A stretch of DNA of 64,000 bases from Natrialbaceae archaeon AArc-T1-2 (GCF_030273315.1 NZ_CP127176.1:22342-86341); one strand, 5' to 3'; counted from the first letter of the stretch, positions 42,038 to 49,890 are shown. Program-made: numbers and translations. The notes: generated from the letters alone by a model not told the origin.

Positions 42038-42934
42038 CTACTCCCACCACCGACCGCGCTCAGGGAAATGCACGGTGCTCCACCCGGTGAGCGCTATGGA
42101 AACGCGCCCGTTGTACCAGTTCTTCGCAGCCCCGTGAATGCGAACTCGTTCACCTTCTTCGATCCAGGGTTGGTCACTTGCGACCCACGACGTCAGCTTC
42201 GTTCGCCCACTTTTGTCTTCGATGAGCCCTACTTGGGAAATAGTTGAACTCGACGGCTCCCACAACTGCGTCACAGTCCCCTCGATGCTCACTTCTTTCC
42301 GATTGACGTCCTCGAGCATCCCGATGGGAACCACCTGTCCCGGCGCCGTCTGCAACTCCTCGAACACTCCGACGACTGCACTCATCAGGTCTTTCCCACC
42401 GACAACGGCTTCACCTAGTCGCCGACCAATCGCTGCTCGCGACCAGCCATCCAGCTTCTCGGCCAGCCGCATTGACTGCTTGTTCACCACAGCCAACTGC
42501 TCCTGAGTCAGCTCTGCACGAGGATCGTCTCGCTCTGGGTCCGCCCACGGGTTCACGCTCGCCGCCCGTTTGTGGAACTCAACACGTCGCTCAGCACTCC
42601 GCTTTGCCGCGATGTCTCGCGTCCGCTTCTCCCGACCTTCTTGCGTCCCCATCTCCGCCCTGGCACTGATGCGCTCCAGCTCCGCCTCTCGCGCCCGAAT
42701 GCGCTCTTCCTGAGCCAGGGTCGCACCATAGATCCGTTCTTCACTGGTGTTGACCATCCCGTCTGGGTGGTTCGCATCGACTTTCGCCTGCACTTCCATC
42801 TGCACCGTTGCCTGGAACTCCGGCGTCTCATCGACTACCTCGAAGCCATCCTCGTCGACCACCGCTTCGTCCGCTTTTTCGAATGCCTGTTCATCGACCG
42901 AAACTACTTCACTGGTAACGTTCTTACTTGACAT
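42038..42934 (-). CDS. OB-fold nucleic-acid-binding protein
   Basis: 298 residues from ATG 42934 (MSSKNVTSEVVSVDEQAFEK). The N-terminal half is charged and helical. The C-terminal part has a single OB-fold of the RPA/SSB type: DVNRKEVSIEGTVTQLWEPS, GLIEDKSGRTKLTSWVASD, GERVRIHGAAKNWYNGRVSI then a final W. Proteins of this form are very common in haloarchaeal plasmids and probably coat single-stranded DNA during transfer or replication. The GTVTQLWEP...QVGLI...DKSG...LTSW order is diagnostic. It is preceded by a micro-ORF and an unusually strong hairpin. Confidence 0.85.
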   Translation of the reverse strand: MSSKNVTSEVVSVDEQAFEKADEAVVDEDGFEVVDETPEFQATVQMEVQAKVDANHPDGMVNTSEERIYGATLAQEERIRAREAELERISARAEMGTQEGREKRTRDIAAKRSAERRVEFHKRAASVNPWADPERDDPRAELTQEQLAVVNKQSMRLAEKLDGWSRAAIGRRLGEAVVGGKDLMSAVVGVFEELQTAPGQVVPIGMLEDVNRKEVSIEGTVTQLWEPSSSTISQVGLIEDKSGRTKLTSWVASDQPWIEEGERVRIHGAAKNWYNGRVSIALTGWSTVHFPERGRWWE

Positions 42935-42956
42935 TGCAGTCAAACTCCGAAGGCGC

Positions 42957-43025
42957 TCACTCGGCGTCTTCTTCTGACACCACGACTCTCCAGCCATGAC
43001 TGTCCACAACGACCAACTCAACCAT
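42957..43025 (-). CDS. Possible 22-residue leader peptide
   Basis: ATG 43025 to TGA 42957: MVELVVVDSHGWRVVVSEED and two more residues. It begins 6 nt after a 15-pair hairpin and ends 22 nt before the start of the OB-fold gene, exactly where other genes of the leader-hairpin family start. A regulatory peptide or a small beta-hairpin protein is possible; chance is not excluded. Confidence 0.35.
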   Translation of the reverse strand: MVELVVVDSHGWRVVVSEEDAE

Positions 43026-43030
43026 CGCGC

Positions 43031-43077
43031 GCTCTCGCTCGCGCCTTCGTGAGCGCCCTTGGGGCGCGAGCGAGAGC
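43031..43077 (-). promoter_or_regulatory. Long leader hairpin before the micro-ORF
   Basis: Perfect 15-pair stem GCTCTCGCTCGCGCC / GGCGCGAGCGAGAGC around a 17-nt loop containing CCAAGGGCGC. It is the most stable hairpin in the window. Confidence 0.7.
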
Positions 43078-43775
43078 GCCTCAGGGAGGTCATCTAACCA
43101 GAACCGCGCGCCGACCCGCCCGGAGCGAGCGGCCAGCTTTAAGCCGTTTCTCGCGTCCGGCCCGGACTGCGGGTCCGTGTCCAGCGCGACGGTCGTGAGC
43201 ACGGCGAGTCGTGGCATGACTCGCCGCGTGGAGCGGCCCAAAGTGCTGGAACGCGAAAGCCCGCGAGGGGCGCAACCGAAAACGCGCTTAATGCTGGCGT
43301 CGAGACCAGATTCATTTCAGCCCGGAACGGCGAGCTTGCTCGCCGCATGCCCGGAATGGTCGGTCGCGAGTGATGCGGAGGGCGGAAGCGGCGAGCGGGG
43401 CGTGCCGTAACAAAGAACCTGTTCAACCGGGTTCGACGCTCAGTGACACAGCCAACATACTGGTGGACTCAGAAAGGGCGAGGTCGTCTCGGTCGTCCCC
43501 CGACCCCGCAAGCACCACAGGCACGAGGAGCGCAGCGTGGGTCGCGGGATGCCGAGCGGCCGAGGGCTTTCTATCCGTTCTCGGCCACCGCTAACCGTCT
43601 CGACGGAAGCATTATCCTGCACCGTTACGAACGATATGGTATGCACCACACACCGCCGGTGCAACAGGTGAACGTGCGGACGATGAGCGCTTGCTCTGTT
43701 CTTTCGTAGTTGGTAGCGGCGCCGGCGGGTGTATCGCCTTCTCATCGAGCAGCGACGCCGCTTTCACCGATACAA
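43078..43775. other. GC-rich intergenic region without a recognised gene
   Basis: About 700 bp between the hairpin and the aRF1-like gene. Several short frames are open on both strands only because the DNA is very GC-rich. I see no family match, no RNA gene and no clear promoter apart from the run of the aRF1 gene's 5' side. It may contain decayed coding sequence. Confidence 0.4.
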
Positions 43776-44852
43776 ATGCAAACCACCGAGTACGAACTTC
43801 GCGATCGAATCGACCAGCTCACAAACTACTGCGGTGAGGGAACCGAACTCATCACCGTGGCCGTCCCGCCAGACAAATCACTCCATGCGGTCCGTGAGCG
43901 CATCGACCGCGAATATGCACAGGCTGCGAACATCAAATCCGATAAGACACGAACCCACGTCCAGGATGCTCTTGGACGCATCCGACGCCTCCTGCAAGCG
44001 TACGAAGAGACGCCACCAAGCGGCCTCGTCATCTACGCTGGTGTCGTTGACGGTGAGCTGCACGACGCCGTCTTCGACGATCTCGACGTTCCCGTCGACG
44101 CCTCGTTGTACCGCTGTGCGGCTGAATTCGAGACAACCCCCGTCGAGCAGGCGCTCTCCCCGTCAGAGGTGTACGGCCTGGTCGTCCTCGAACGGGGCCG
44201 TGCCGCTCTCGGCCGCCTCGCCGGCGACCACATCGTTTCCATCCGGACGTTCGAGAGTCAGGTGATGGGAAAATCCCGGGCGGGCGGTCAGAGCGCACAG
44301 CGTTTCGAACGCGAGCGGGATCGCCAGAAGCACGAGTTCTTTGAGAAGGTTGCTGACGCTGCCGAACAGACATTCCTCGACGAGCCTACTGTCGATGGCA
44401 TCCTCCTCGGCGGCACGACGATTACCGTCGACGAGTTTCAGCAGGGCGATTATCTCCACCACGAGTTGCGGAACCACATACTGGGCGTTTATCCGATTGA
44501 GTACGCGACCAAGCAGGCGCTCTCACAGCTCGTTGAGCGTGCCGAGGACGTGCTGTCTGATGCTGAGCGCCGACGGGAACGGGAGGCTCTCGATCGGTTC
44601 TTTACGGCGCTGGGGCAGGGTGAAGATGTCGCCTACGGTGCTGAGGAAACGCGAACCGCCCTCGACTACGGAGCGGTCGACGTCCTCATGGTTTCTGACG
44701 CACAACCATCAGCAGAGATTCGTGAATTGGAGGCAGCGACGACCGACCAAGGCGGTGAGTGTCTCGTTGTGTCGACTGACACAGACCGAGGTGCCCAGTT
44801 CGATACTGCATTCGGGGGTCTTGGAGCGCTCCTCCGGTTTCCGATCAACTAA
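43776..44852 (+). CDS. aRF1/eRF1-type peptide chain release factor paralogue
   Basis: 358 residues from ATG 43776 (MQTTEYELRDRIDQLTNYCG). Domain 1 has the stop-codon-reading NIKS motif (QAANIKSDKTRTHVQDALGR, residues about 48-67); domain 2 has the catalytic GGQ (SRAGGQSAQRFERERD, near residue 172); domain 3 follows with ALDYGAVDVLMVSD. It should recognise stop codons and release the nascent chain. Chromosomal aRF1 is about 415 residues, so this copy is shorter, lacking part of domains 1 and 3. A plasmid copy may be a specialised or rescue factor. All key motifs are kept, unlike many Pelota or aRF1-like relics. Confidence 0.93.
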   Translation: MQTTEYELRDRIDQLTNYCGEGTELITVAVPPDKSLHAVRERIDREYAQAANIKSDKTRTHVQDALGRIRRLLQAYEETPPSGLVIYAGVVDGELHDAVFDDLDVPVDASLYRCAAEFETTPVEQALSPSEVYGLVVLERGRAALGRLAGDHIVSIRTFESQVMGKSRAGGQSAQRFERERDRQKHEFFEKVADAAEQTFLDEPTVDGILLGGTTITVDEFQQGDYLHHELRNHILGVYPIEYATKQALSQLVERAEDVLSDAERRREREALDRFFTALGQGEDVAYGAEETRTALDYGAVDVLMVSDAQPSAEIRELEAATTDQGGECLVVSTDTDRGAQFDTAFGGLGALLRFPIN

Positions 44853-45117
44853 GCCGATTAGCATTGGATTCCATAGCTGTCGTAGCGGCCCAGTCTACGG
44901 GTCTGGAGGCAGTCATCGATCGCGCAGACGCACTCTCAAGCGTGAGGGAAGAGCCGTAGGCGGGGCAGTCCATAGTCGGCGTACACGTCGTGCTGGTGTA
45001 AGGATGAGGGAGCAACGGGACAGTCTCACACCTGAGTCCACCTCGGTTAGAGGACGAGGACGGACGGGGATCCAGAGAGCGGGAGGCGACAGTGCAGGTT
45101 TCAGAGCACCTCTGTGG

Positions 45118-45315
45118 TCATCGGTCGAGCACCTCGACGTCGGGATTCATCCCGGCTGGACCAGCGACTGCTTTCGCCCGCTCGAGTTCGCGGAGTTCTC
45201 GCTGGGCCTGTCGTTCGAGGGCAACTGCCCGCCGTCGGCGTTCGATTCTCCGTTCGTCGTCGATAACGTCCTCGATCGTGAAGCGCTTGCCTCGATGATC
45301 AATCTGCTCGAGCAT
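45118..45315 (-). CDS. Small basic helical protein
   Basis: 65 residues: MLEQIDHRGKRFTIEDVIDDERRIERR then RAVALERQAQRELRELERAK and a short tail. It is a single long charged helix after a small start region. No family recognised. Its ATG overlaps the TGA of the zinc-finger gene at 45315, so it is coupled to it. The 44853-45117 interval shows nothing identifiable. Confidence 0.5.
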   Translation of the reverse strand: MLEQIDHRGKRFTIEDVIDDERRIERRRRAVALERQAQRELRELERAKAVAGPAGMNPDVEVLDR

Positions 45316-45497
45316 CAGTACGCATCCTCCTTAGTTGCGTCTCGAGCGTCTGCCTGCAGATGCTCATAGCGGACTTCACAGCTGTCCGAACAGAACCGGA
45401 CAGCGTACCCTGCCCGATCGCGGGTGAGTCTCGTACAGGTCGGTAACCAACACTCGTTATACCTGGTCATCTGGCAACACCTCGCTTCAGGGGCCAT
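45315..45497 (-). CDS. Small Cys-rich zinc-finger protein
   Basis: 60 residues from ATG 45497, or 51 from ATG 45470. Cysteines in ECWLPTCTRLTRDRAGYAVR and FCSDSCEVRYEHL give the C-x4-C ... C-x3-C spacing of treble-clef or FCS-like fingers. Family uncertain. It lies about 70 nt downstream of a leader hairpin (45571-45591) and is coupled to the next gene. Confidence 0.55.
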   Translation of the reverse strand: MAPEARCCQMTRYNECWLPTCTRLTRDRAGYAVRFCSDSCEVRYEHLQADARDATKEDAY

Positions 45498-45570
45498 GTC
45501 GTCTCAGCGTCTGGCGACGCTGGTGCTACGTTGTTTGTTCGCATGGATTTCTGCGGTGGCTTCAGTCGAA

Positions 45571-45591
45571 CCCCCGCTCCCCTCTCGGGGG
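45571..45591 (-). promoter_or_regulatory. Leader hairpin upstream of the Cys-rich gene
   Basis: Stem CCCCC / GGGGG around GAGAGGGGAGC, preceded by GTTTGTCG. Nearly the same as the copies at 25682 and 49183. It is 74 nt before the start at 45497. Confidence 0.6.
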
Positions 45592-45631
45592 CGACAAACT
45601 ATCTCGAGCGGACGACCGGCTCAACCCACAG

Positions 45632-46192
45632 TCACCGGTTGAATGTCCCATCCGGGGCGGGAGTGATCCCAGTTCGAATCTCGAGATCGACGCGTCTGAG
45701 ATGCTTGCAACCACCGGAGGGCTGGCGTTGTTCACAATCCGGACAAGTACACGTCTCCGCCTTGACGTCAACCATGTAAGTGTTCCCACTCCCGCTGACG
45801 ACCTCGTAGGTTGGCCCCACGCTGGCGAAACGAACGTCCATATCCTCGCTCAGCGCGCGACGGGTTCGTGGCTCATCGACAGAGTAGCCGCCTGCCTCGA
45901 GTGCAGTCGGTGGCTGGGTGTTCTCACAAGGGTTGGTGAATTCGTCTCGACGATTGCGTTCTTGCCCACATTTTCTGCAGCGCCAGTAGCGTGTGCGGTA
46001 TTCATAGCCTCCTGTAAGGTCGATCTCATACGGTGATGGCTCAGTTCCGGGAAGCCACTCGTCAATAGCTATGAGTTCATGTCCGTTGAGGCGGGCAACG
46101 TCACCTGGATAACTGCGATCCCGGTCGCTCGTGTCCGTCTGGGATTGGTCGTCTCGATACGATCCGCTCTGGAGTGACTGATCTGTACTCAT
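45632..46192 (-). CDS. SWIM zinc-finger protein, second copy
   Basis: 186 residues from ATG 46192 (MSTDQSLQSGSYRDDQSQTD). A CxxC pair (CRKCGQERNRRDEF) lies in the middle, and the SWIM finger CTCPDCEQRQPSGGCKH is near residues 150-166, followed by LRRVDLEIRTG. The finger and the sequence after it closely match the protein at 16797-17336, so the two are paralogues, but the N-terminal halves are unrelated and this copy lacks the C-terminal coiled coil. Possible DNA- or protein-binding regulator. Confidence 0.85.
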   Translation of the reverse strand: MSTDQSLQSGSYRDDQSQTDTSDRDRSYPGDVARLNGHELIAIDEWLPGTEPSPYEIDLTGGYEYRTRYWRCRKCGQERNRRDEFTNPCENTQPPTALEAGGYSVDEPRTRRALSEDMDVRFASVGPTYEVVSGSGNTYMVDVKAETCTCPDCEQRQPSGGCKHLRRVDLEIRTGITPAPDGTFNR

Positions 46193-46216
46193 TAGTGATC
46201 TCGAGGCACACATGGT

Positions 46217-46238
46217 CGCGCCTCACCCTTCAGGCGCG
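46217..46238 (-). promoter_or_regulatory. Leader hairpin upstream of the second SWIM gene
   Basis: Stem CGCGCCT / AGGCGCG around GAAGGGTG after TTTTT, 25 nt before ATG 46192. It is the clearest example of the family: the loop equals those at 17369 and 18438 while the stem differs. Confidence 0.7.
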
Positions 46239-46432
46239 AAAAACGAGTTCCAGGTGGGTGAGCGAGAGGGAAAACAAGGGTTGACTGGAAAGGAGGGCCT
46301 TCATTCGAAAGTACTCTTCGAGGAGAAATGTGGCCGAGAGGAACTCGCGGATGACGTCACCGGTAGCTCAGCTTGATGCGTGTGGCATAGCGCTTCTTGA
46401 CTACGTTATCACTGAAACCCTGCGATCAGGGG

Positions 46433-46768
46433 CTACTCCACTGGCGCCGCGACGAGGTGCTCCTTGAGGTCGTGCGTCCAGTATGTGGCGGGGCCACCGG
46501 GGCTACAACGAGCACAAAGCAGTAGTGCCCCCTCGAGATGTCCGAGTTCTACGCGGAACCGGGTGAGTGCTGCGAGCGTGTCAACGACGAGTCCACACCC
46601 GTCGCAGGCGTGGTAATCACGCTCATCGGGATCGGGTCGCGCCTGAATTGCACAGTCGACACAGATCTGATGGGTGACCCGCTCTTCTTTCCCCCACGTG
46701 TGTGCCTCACCAGCGTCAGCACCGGGCAGCGCCTCGCAGAAGGCACACCCGGAGAGTGTCTGCTGCAT
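46433..46768 (-). CDS. Zinc-ribbon protein of a haloarchaeal DUF type
   Basis: 111 residues with three Cys pairs: CAFCEALPG, CVDCAIQARP ... HACDGCGLVVDTL and LLLCARCSPGGPATYW. This gives two zinc ribbons. I recall a DUF7558-like family with this look, but am not certain. It follows the 46769 gene with one-base spacing (TGA ATG), so it is cotranscribed. Function unknown. Confidence 0.65.
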   Translation of the reverse strand: MQQTLSGCAFCEALPGADAGEAHTWGKEERVTHQICVDCAIQARPDPDERDYHACDGCGLVVDTLAALTRFRVELGHLEGALLLCARCSPGGPATYWTHDLKEHLVAAPVE

Positions 46769-47059
46769 TCAGGCCGTCCCCTCGCTGGCGTCGCAAGCGG
46801 TCGTCCAGCCTTTGTGGAAGACAGCAAGCTGGGTAATCGATTCGAACGCTTCACTACTGGGTTTGTGGACGAGCACGCGCTTTTCAGCGATTGGGATGAC
46901 GATGCCCGCGTCGAGGAGCTCATTGACCAAGTTACGGGCCTCCGAATCGTCCATGTCCGCCGTCCCAACGCGGGCGGCGTCTTGATCTTGGGCGAGGAGT
47001 TCGGCCTCGAACTGTTCGTAGTCGGCACTCGTGTCGTCGTTGAGTTCGGGTTTAGACAT
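46769..47059 (-). CDS. Small acidic protein paired with the zinc-ribbon gene
   Basis: 96 residues from ATG 47059 (MSKPELNDDTSADYEQFEAE). The second half, EARNLVNELLDAGIVIPIAEKRVLVHKPSS, has a helix-turn-strand-turn-strand pattern like a small winged helix. The family is not recognised. A weaker leader element (T5, then GCAGAAGGCGTGGAGC) lies upstream. Confidence 0.6.
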   Translation of the reverse strand: MSKPELNDDTSADYEQFEAELLAQDQDAARVGTADMDDSEARNLVNELLDAGIVIPIAEKRVLVHKPSSEAFESITQLAVFHKGWTTACDASEGTA

Positions 47060-47334
47060 GAGAATTCCATCGAGCACGCTAACGCGCGCTCCACGCCTTC
47101 TGCCGCAGAAAAACAGGCTATCGCGAGTGTCCTGTTCGTCCTACACGATTCATGGCCTGACCGTCGATGACGTCACAAACCAAGCCAGAACACGTCGTGA
47201 TGGTTGTTTGGTCATAGGGCGTCGTCACTGGATAGTAAAACAGCCGTCGATGAGCATGTCATAGAATCAATTCATATTTCCAGAGTGTCATAGAGTGCTT
47301 CTCACGGGATTCGAAAACGAACAGTACAGGGCCT

Positions 47335-47595
47335 CTATTGAGTACACTTAGCCGGCACTAAATCCCGCTGCCGGAATGAAACGGGTATCTGTTCATCCGT
47401 CTCTACGTCTCGAAGAGTGTACGAATAGGTATCTATGCCCCGTCCAGTTTCTTTACCGAGGTCATCTGTGAGAATTTCAACAACTTCACAAACCACACCG
47501 TGATACCGGGAATCAGGATCGTCAGCTCCGATGTAGATCTGCACCCGTTCGCCGACAGAGTACGGCTCGCTTGCTGGTTGTGGGATGTCTTCCAT
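47335..47595 (-). CDS. DUF8139-type SH3-like protein
   Basis: 86 residues: YSVGERVQIYIGADDPDSRY then HGVVCEVVEILTDDLGKETG, YSYTLRDVETDEQIPVSFRQ and RDLVP. This is an all-beta chain with the pattern of KOW/SH3-like folds; I recall the family as DUF8139 in haloarchaea. Function unknown. It stands alone; the 47060-47334 gap on its 3' side shows nothing clear. Confidence 0.7.
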   Translation of the reverse strand: MEDIPQPASEPYSVGERVQIYIGADDPDSRYHGVVCEVVEILTDDLGKETGRGIDTYSYTLRDVETDEQIPVSFRQRDLVPAKCTQ

Positions 47596-47718
47596 TTATA
47601 CGTGATGAGTCGACAAGCTCTATCAGTCCATCGCTACGTTCGCATCCTTCCTGGCCGCTGTGAACGATTCTATGACACGCTAGTCGATAGCTAAGGAGGC
47701 GCTAAGAATCCTGTTGAG

Positions 47719-47910
47719 TCACTCGTCTTCGAGCGCTGCGTAGATCTCTGCGTGGCGGCGTCCGTCAAGCTTCCCCATCTCGAGGGCGATCTCGTGACGT
47801 TCGGCGTCGCTCTCGGCCGCCTGATACCGCTCGTACAGTCGGCGGACTTCTTCGTCGACTGTCGCCGAGGAATCGGTGCTGGACGCCATCTCTGTATTGA
47901 ACGTACTCAT
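47719..47910 (-). CDS. Small helical protein next to doc
   Basis: 63 residues, mostly helix (TVDEEVRRLYERYQAAESDA, ERHEIALEMGKLDGRRHAEI). It follows doc by 12 bases and reads the same way. It may be a helper of the toxin module or an unrelated small protein. No family recognised. Confidence 0.5.
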   Translation of the reverse strand: MSTFNTEMASSTDSSATVDEEVRRLYERYQAAESDAERHEIALEMGKLDGRRHAEIYAALEDE

Positions 47911-47922
47911 TGTGTCCCTTTA

Positions 47923-48321
47923 TCAGTTGCGACGAGCACACGCTCGGAAGTAGATCACTGCGGTTTCAGTGTCGACGGCGGCTTCATCGGTCGCAAAGCG
48001 ATGCAGTAAGGCCCGAATTTCGTCGCCGTAGTCGAACGTGTGTCCGTTCAACATGTAGAAGACAACCACCGTTCGGAGTGCAGTCCGTTTGTTCCCGTCG
48101 ACGAAGGGATGATCTGCAACGAGAAGACGCATCAGATGCACTGCTTTTTCATGCAGTGTCTGTGGAACCTCCCCAAAGTATCCTTCAGAGACGTACTGCA
48201 CTGCAGATTCGATTGCGTCCTCCGATCGAATTCCGGGTTCTGTGGCGTCACCTTCTTCAACGATCTGCTCGTGGAGATCGAGAACGAGCTCGACCGAAGG
48301 ATACGCGACGTCGTCAGTCAC
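47923..48321 (-). CDS. doc: Doc-family toxin (Fic fold)
   Basis: 132 residues. The Fic/Doc motif is HPFVDGNKRTALRT near residues 70-83, close to the canonical HxFx(D/N)(A/G)NKR. Doc phosphorylates elongation factor Tu in bacteria and blocks translation; in archaea EF1A would be the equivalent target. The N-terminus (YPSVELVLDLHEQIVEEG) is also typical. Together with the upstream small gene it looks like an addiction module helping plasmid maintenance. Confidence 0.88.
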   Translation of the reverse strand: MTDDVAYPSVELVLDLHEQIVEEGDATEPGIRSEDAIESAVQYVSEGYFGEVPQTLHEKAVHLMRLLVADHPFVDGNKRTALRTVVVFYMLNGHTFDYGDEIRALLHRFATDEAAVDTETAVIYFRACARRN

Positions 48322-48369
48322 ATTCGAGACTCTCGCGCGCTAGCCAATAGTCGTTTCTTCCTTGCAGCG

Positions 48370-48579
48370 TCACTCGCCGTACGTATCTTTCTTGGCGGTC
48401 GGTACTGGCGTGTTGTTGGCGGGCACGTTCGTAGCGTGCTCTTCCTCGCGGGTAGTCGCCCAATCGGAAAGATCACTATAGACGTCGTCGAGTGTCCAGC
48501 CGTCGCTTGTTTCGCCATCGTCACCGCGAAACGCGTCCTCGAACGAGGAAACATCATCTGGGGACTCGCTGTTGGACAT
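48370..48579 (-). CDS. Putative antitoxin of the Doc module
   Basis: 69 residues from ATG 48579 (MSNSESPDDVSSFEDAFRGD), acidic, with WTLDDVYSDLSDWATTREEE in the middle and an unstructured end. It lies 48 nt upstream of doc and in the same direction, the normal antitoxin place. It has no Phd-like DNA-binding domain that I can see, so assignment rests on position, size and charge only. Confidence 0.45.
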   Translation of the reverse strand: MSNSESPDDVSSFEDAFRGDDGETSDGWTLDDVYSDLSDWATTREEEHATNVPANNTPVPTAKKDTYGE

Positions 48580-48671
48580 ACTCGTTCTTGCGTGGCTGTT
48601 GATGTAGGCCTTGCTTCGAGGAATCGTTCCCACCGTAGTGCAGACTGGAATGCCTCCATCATCAACTAGAC

Positions 48672-48713
48672 TTAACCAACAACAGGCGTGGTAATTGGGT
48701 TCGTGTTGGTTAA
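48672..48713. repeat. Dispersed inverted repeat, copy F
   Basis: Arms TTAACCAACA (48672-48681) and TGTTGGTTAA (48704-48713), perfect complements, 22 nt apart. It lies between the Doc module and the next gene and ends 4 bases before that gene's stop codon region. Confidence 0.8.
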
Positions 48714-48717
48714 GGAT

Positions 48718-49161
48718 CTACTTTTGAACTCGAAGTTCCCGAACTGGTTTTACTTGGAACCTGTCTTGAGCGGCCACGACGTCATTCTGACCTACCTCAC
48801 CGCCCTGTGACGACCGCTGTGAGAGGCGATTGACCAGCTCGTCGCGAACTGCTTTGCGGCTGACTGTTGTTTCGTGCCAGCCGAGACGCGCATCGAAATA
48901 CCGCTTCTTGAACTCCTCACCGACGTCGTCGACGGCGATGAACTGTGTTCGCTTCACTCCTGCAACACTAGTCGAGACGAACTCCGCACCAACTTCTTCG
49001 TGGGTGAGTTCGACGAGTGCACACTCGACGAGTGAGACGATGGCAGTCGGACTTCTGGTATGTGGGAGCGTCAGCTCGAGATCTGCCCACGGTTCTTCGC
49101 TCGGTTGTTTAGTTTGCTCACCAGGTGGTCGTGATCGCTGTTGTTCGTGTCCTGAAGACAT
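48718..49161 (-). CDS. Hypothetical plasmid protein
   Basis: 147 residues from ATG 49161 (MSSGHEQQRSRPPGEQTKQP). The tail is disordered; the rest reads WADLELTLPHTRSPTAIVSL, VECALVELTHEEVGAEFVST and KKRYFDARLGWHETTVSRKA, an alpha/beta domain. No family recognised. It is followed directly by inverted-repeat copy F and preceded by a leader hairpin. Confidence 0.6.
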   Translation of the reverse strand: MSSGHEQQRSRPPGEQTKQPSEEPWADLELTLPHTRSPTAIVSLVECALVELTHEEVGAEFVSTSVAGVKRTQFIAVDDVGEEFKKRYFDARLGWHETTVSRKAVRDELVNRLSQRSSQGGEVGQNDVVAAQDRFQVKPVRELRVQK

Positions 49162-49182
49162 GGTTGTTGAGTAGGCGTGATA

Positions 49183-49204
49183 GCCCCTCACCCCTCTCGG
49201 GGGC
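49183..49204 (-). promoter_or_regulatory. Leader hairpin upstream of the 147-residue gene
   Basis: Stem GCCCC / GGGGC around CGAGAGGGGTGA, preceded by GTTTGTC, 22 nt before the start. Confidence 0.6.
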
Positions 49205-49890
49205 GACAAACTCCACCGCGAATCGCATCATTATCCAATGAATGATATCTGATGTATTTGCCATGGACTCTTATCGTCTGACGGCCCCTCGGCCAGAGAG
49301 AGCCAGCGGCGTTTGTACCGGTGTACCCTAGCCTTCCTTTGGATGATTCTGGAGGTGCAGAGGGTTCCAATACAGGCGCAGATTAGACGAGAGTGCCGTC
49401 GGGCAGTTCTCAGGCGGTAATGAAGGTCTCGACGAACTTCAAGACACGGTTGTCTGGGTTAATTATGCTTGACGAGGGGGTAAGAGCCTCTAATTCGAGA
49501 GAATCGGTATCATATGCTGGCGAAACTCGACAACCGCGAATTACAGCAGTTGACGGTGGTTCGTTGCGACTCATGGCTGATTTACCCTATTCGGTCGAAA
49601 ACAGACAGTACAAGGTCTGAAAACTGCATGACGAGGATTCTGACTTCTTCGAGCCGCACCTCTCATGGGAATATAATAATTGTGATATATCTTCCATGGA
49701 TGGCAAAGAGTGACGATTAATTGACCAGTCTAAAACGATACTGTGAGTTCACCACGGATTGTTCGAACTGCTCGGCTTCTGTCAGGAGTGGCATAATCGA
49801 TTCAGAGCGTATTCAGCACGTCATCGGCGTCTCTTTCGGGCATTGGCTCTGAACAGTCTTCAGTATACCTCGGGATTCGAAATTCTTAAC
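49205..49890. other. Intergenic region with possible decayed sequence
   Basis: About 690 bp without a convincing gene. Short frames with protein-like pieces occur, for example MLLAKLDNRELQQL-like on the plus strand near 49514 and MPERDADDVLNTL followed by a stop on the minus strand near 49840. These look like debris of lost genes rather than functional units. Confidence 0.35.

Noticed and set aside
44341..45369. A 342-codon plus-strand frame overlapping the aRF1-like gene
   Set aside because: It is rich in Ser/Arg, has no motifs and overlaps the clear aRF1 reading frame; a compositional shadow.
49205..49890. Insertion sequence remnant
   Set aside because: Protein-like fragments are present but no terminal repeats, target duplications or transposase motifs could be seen.
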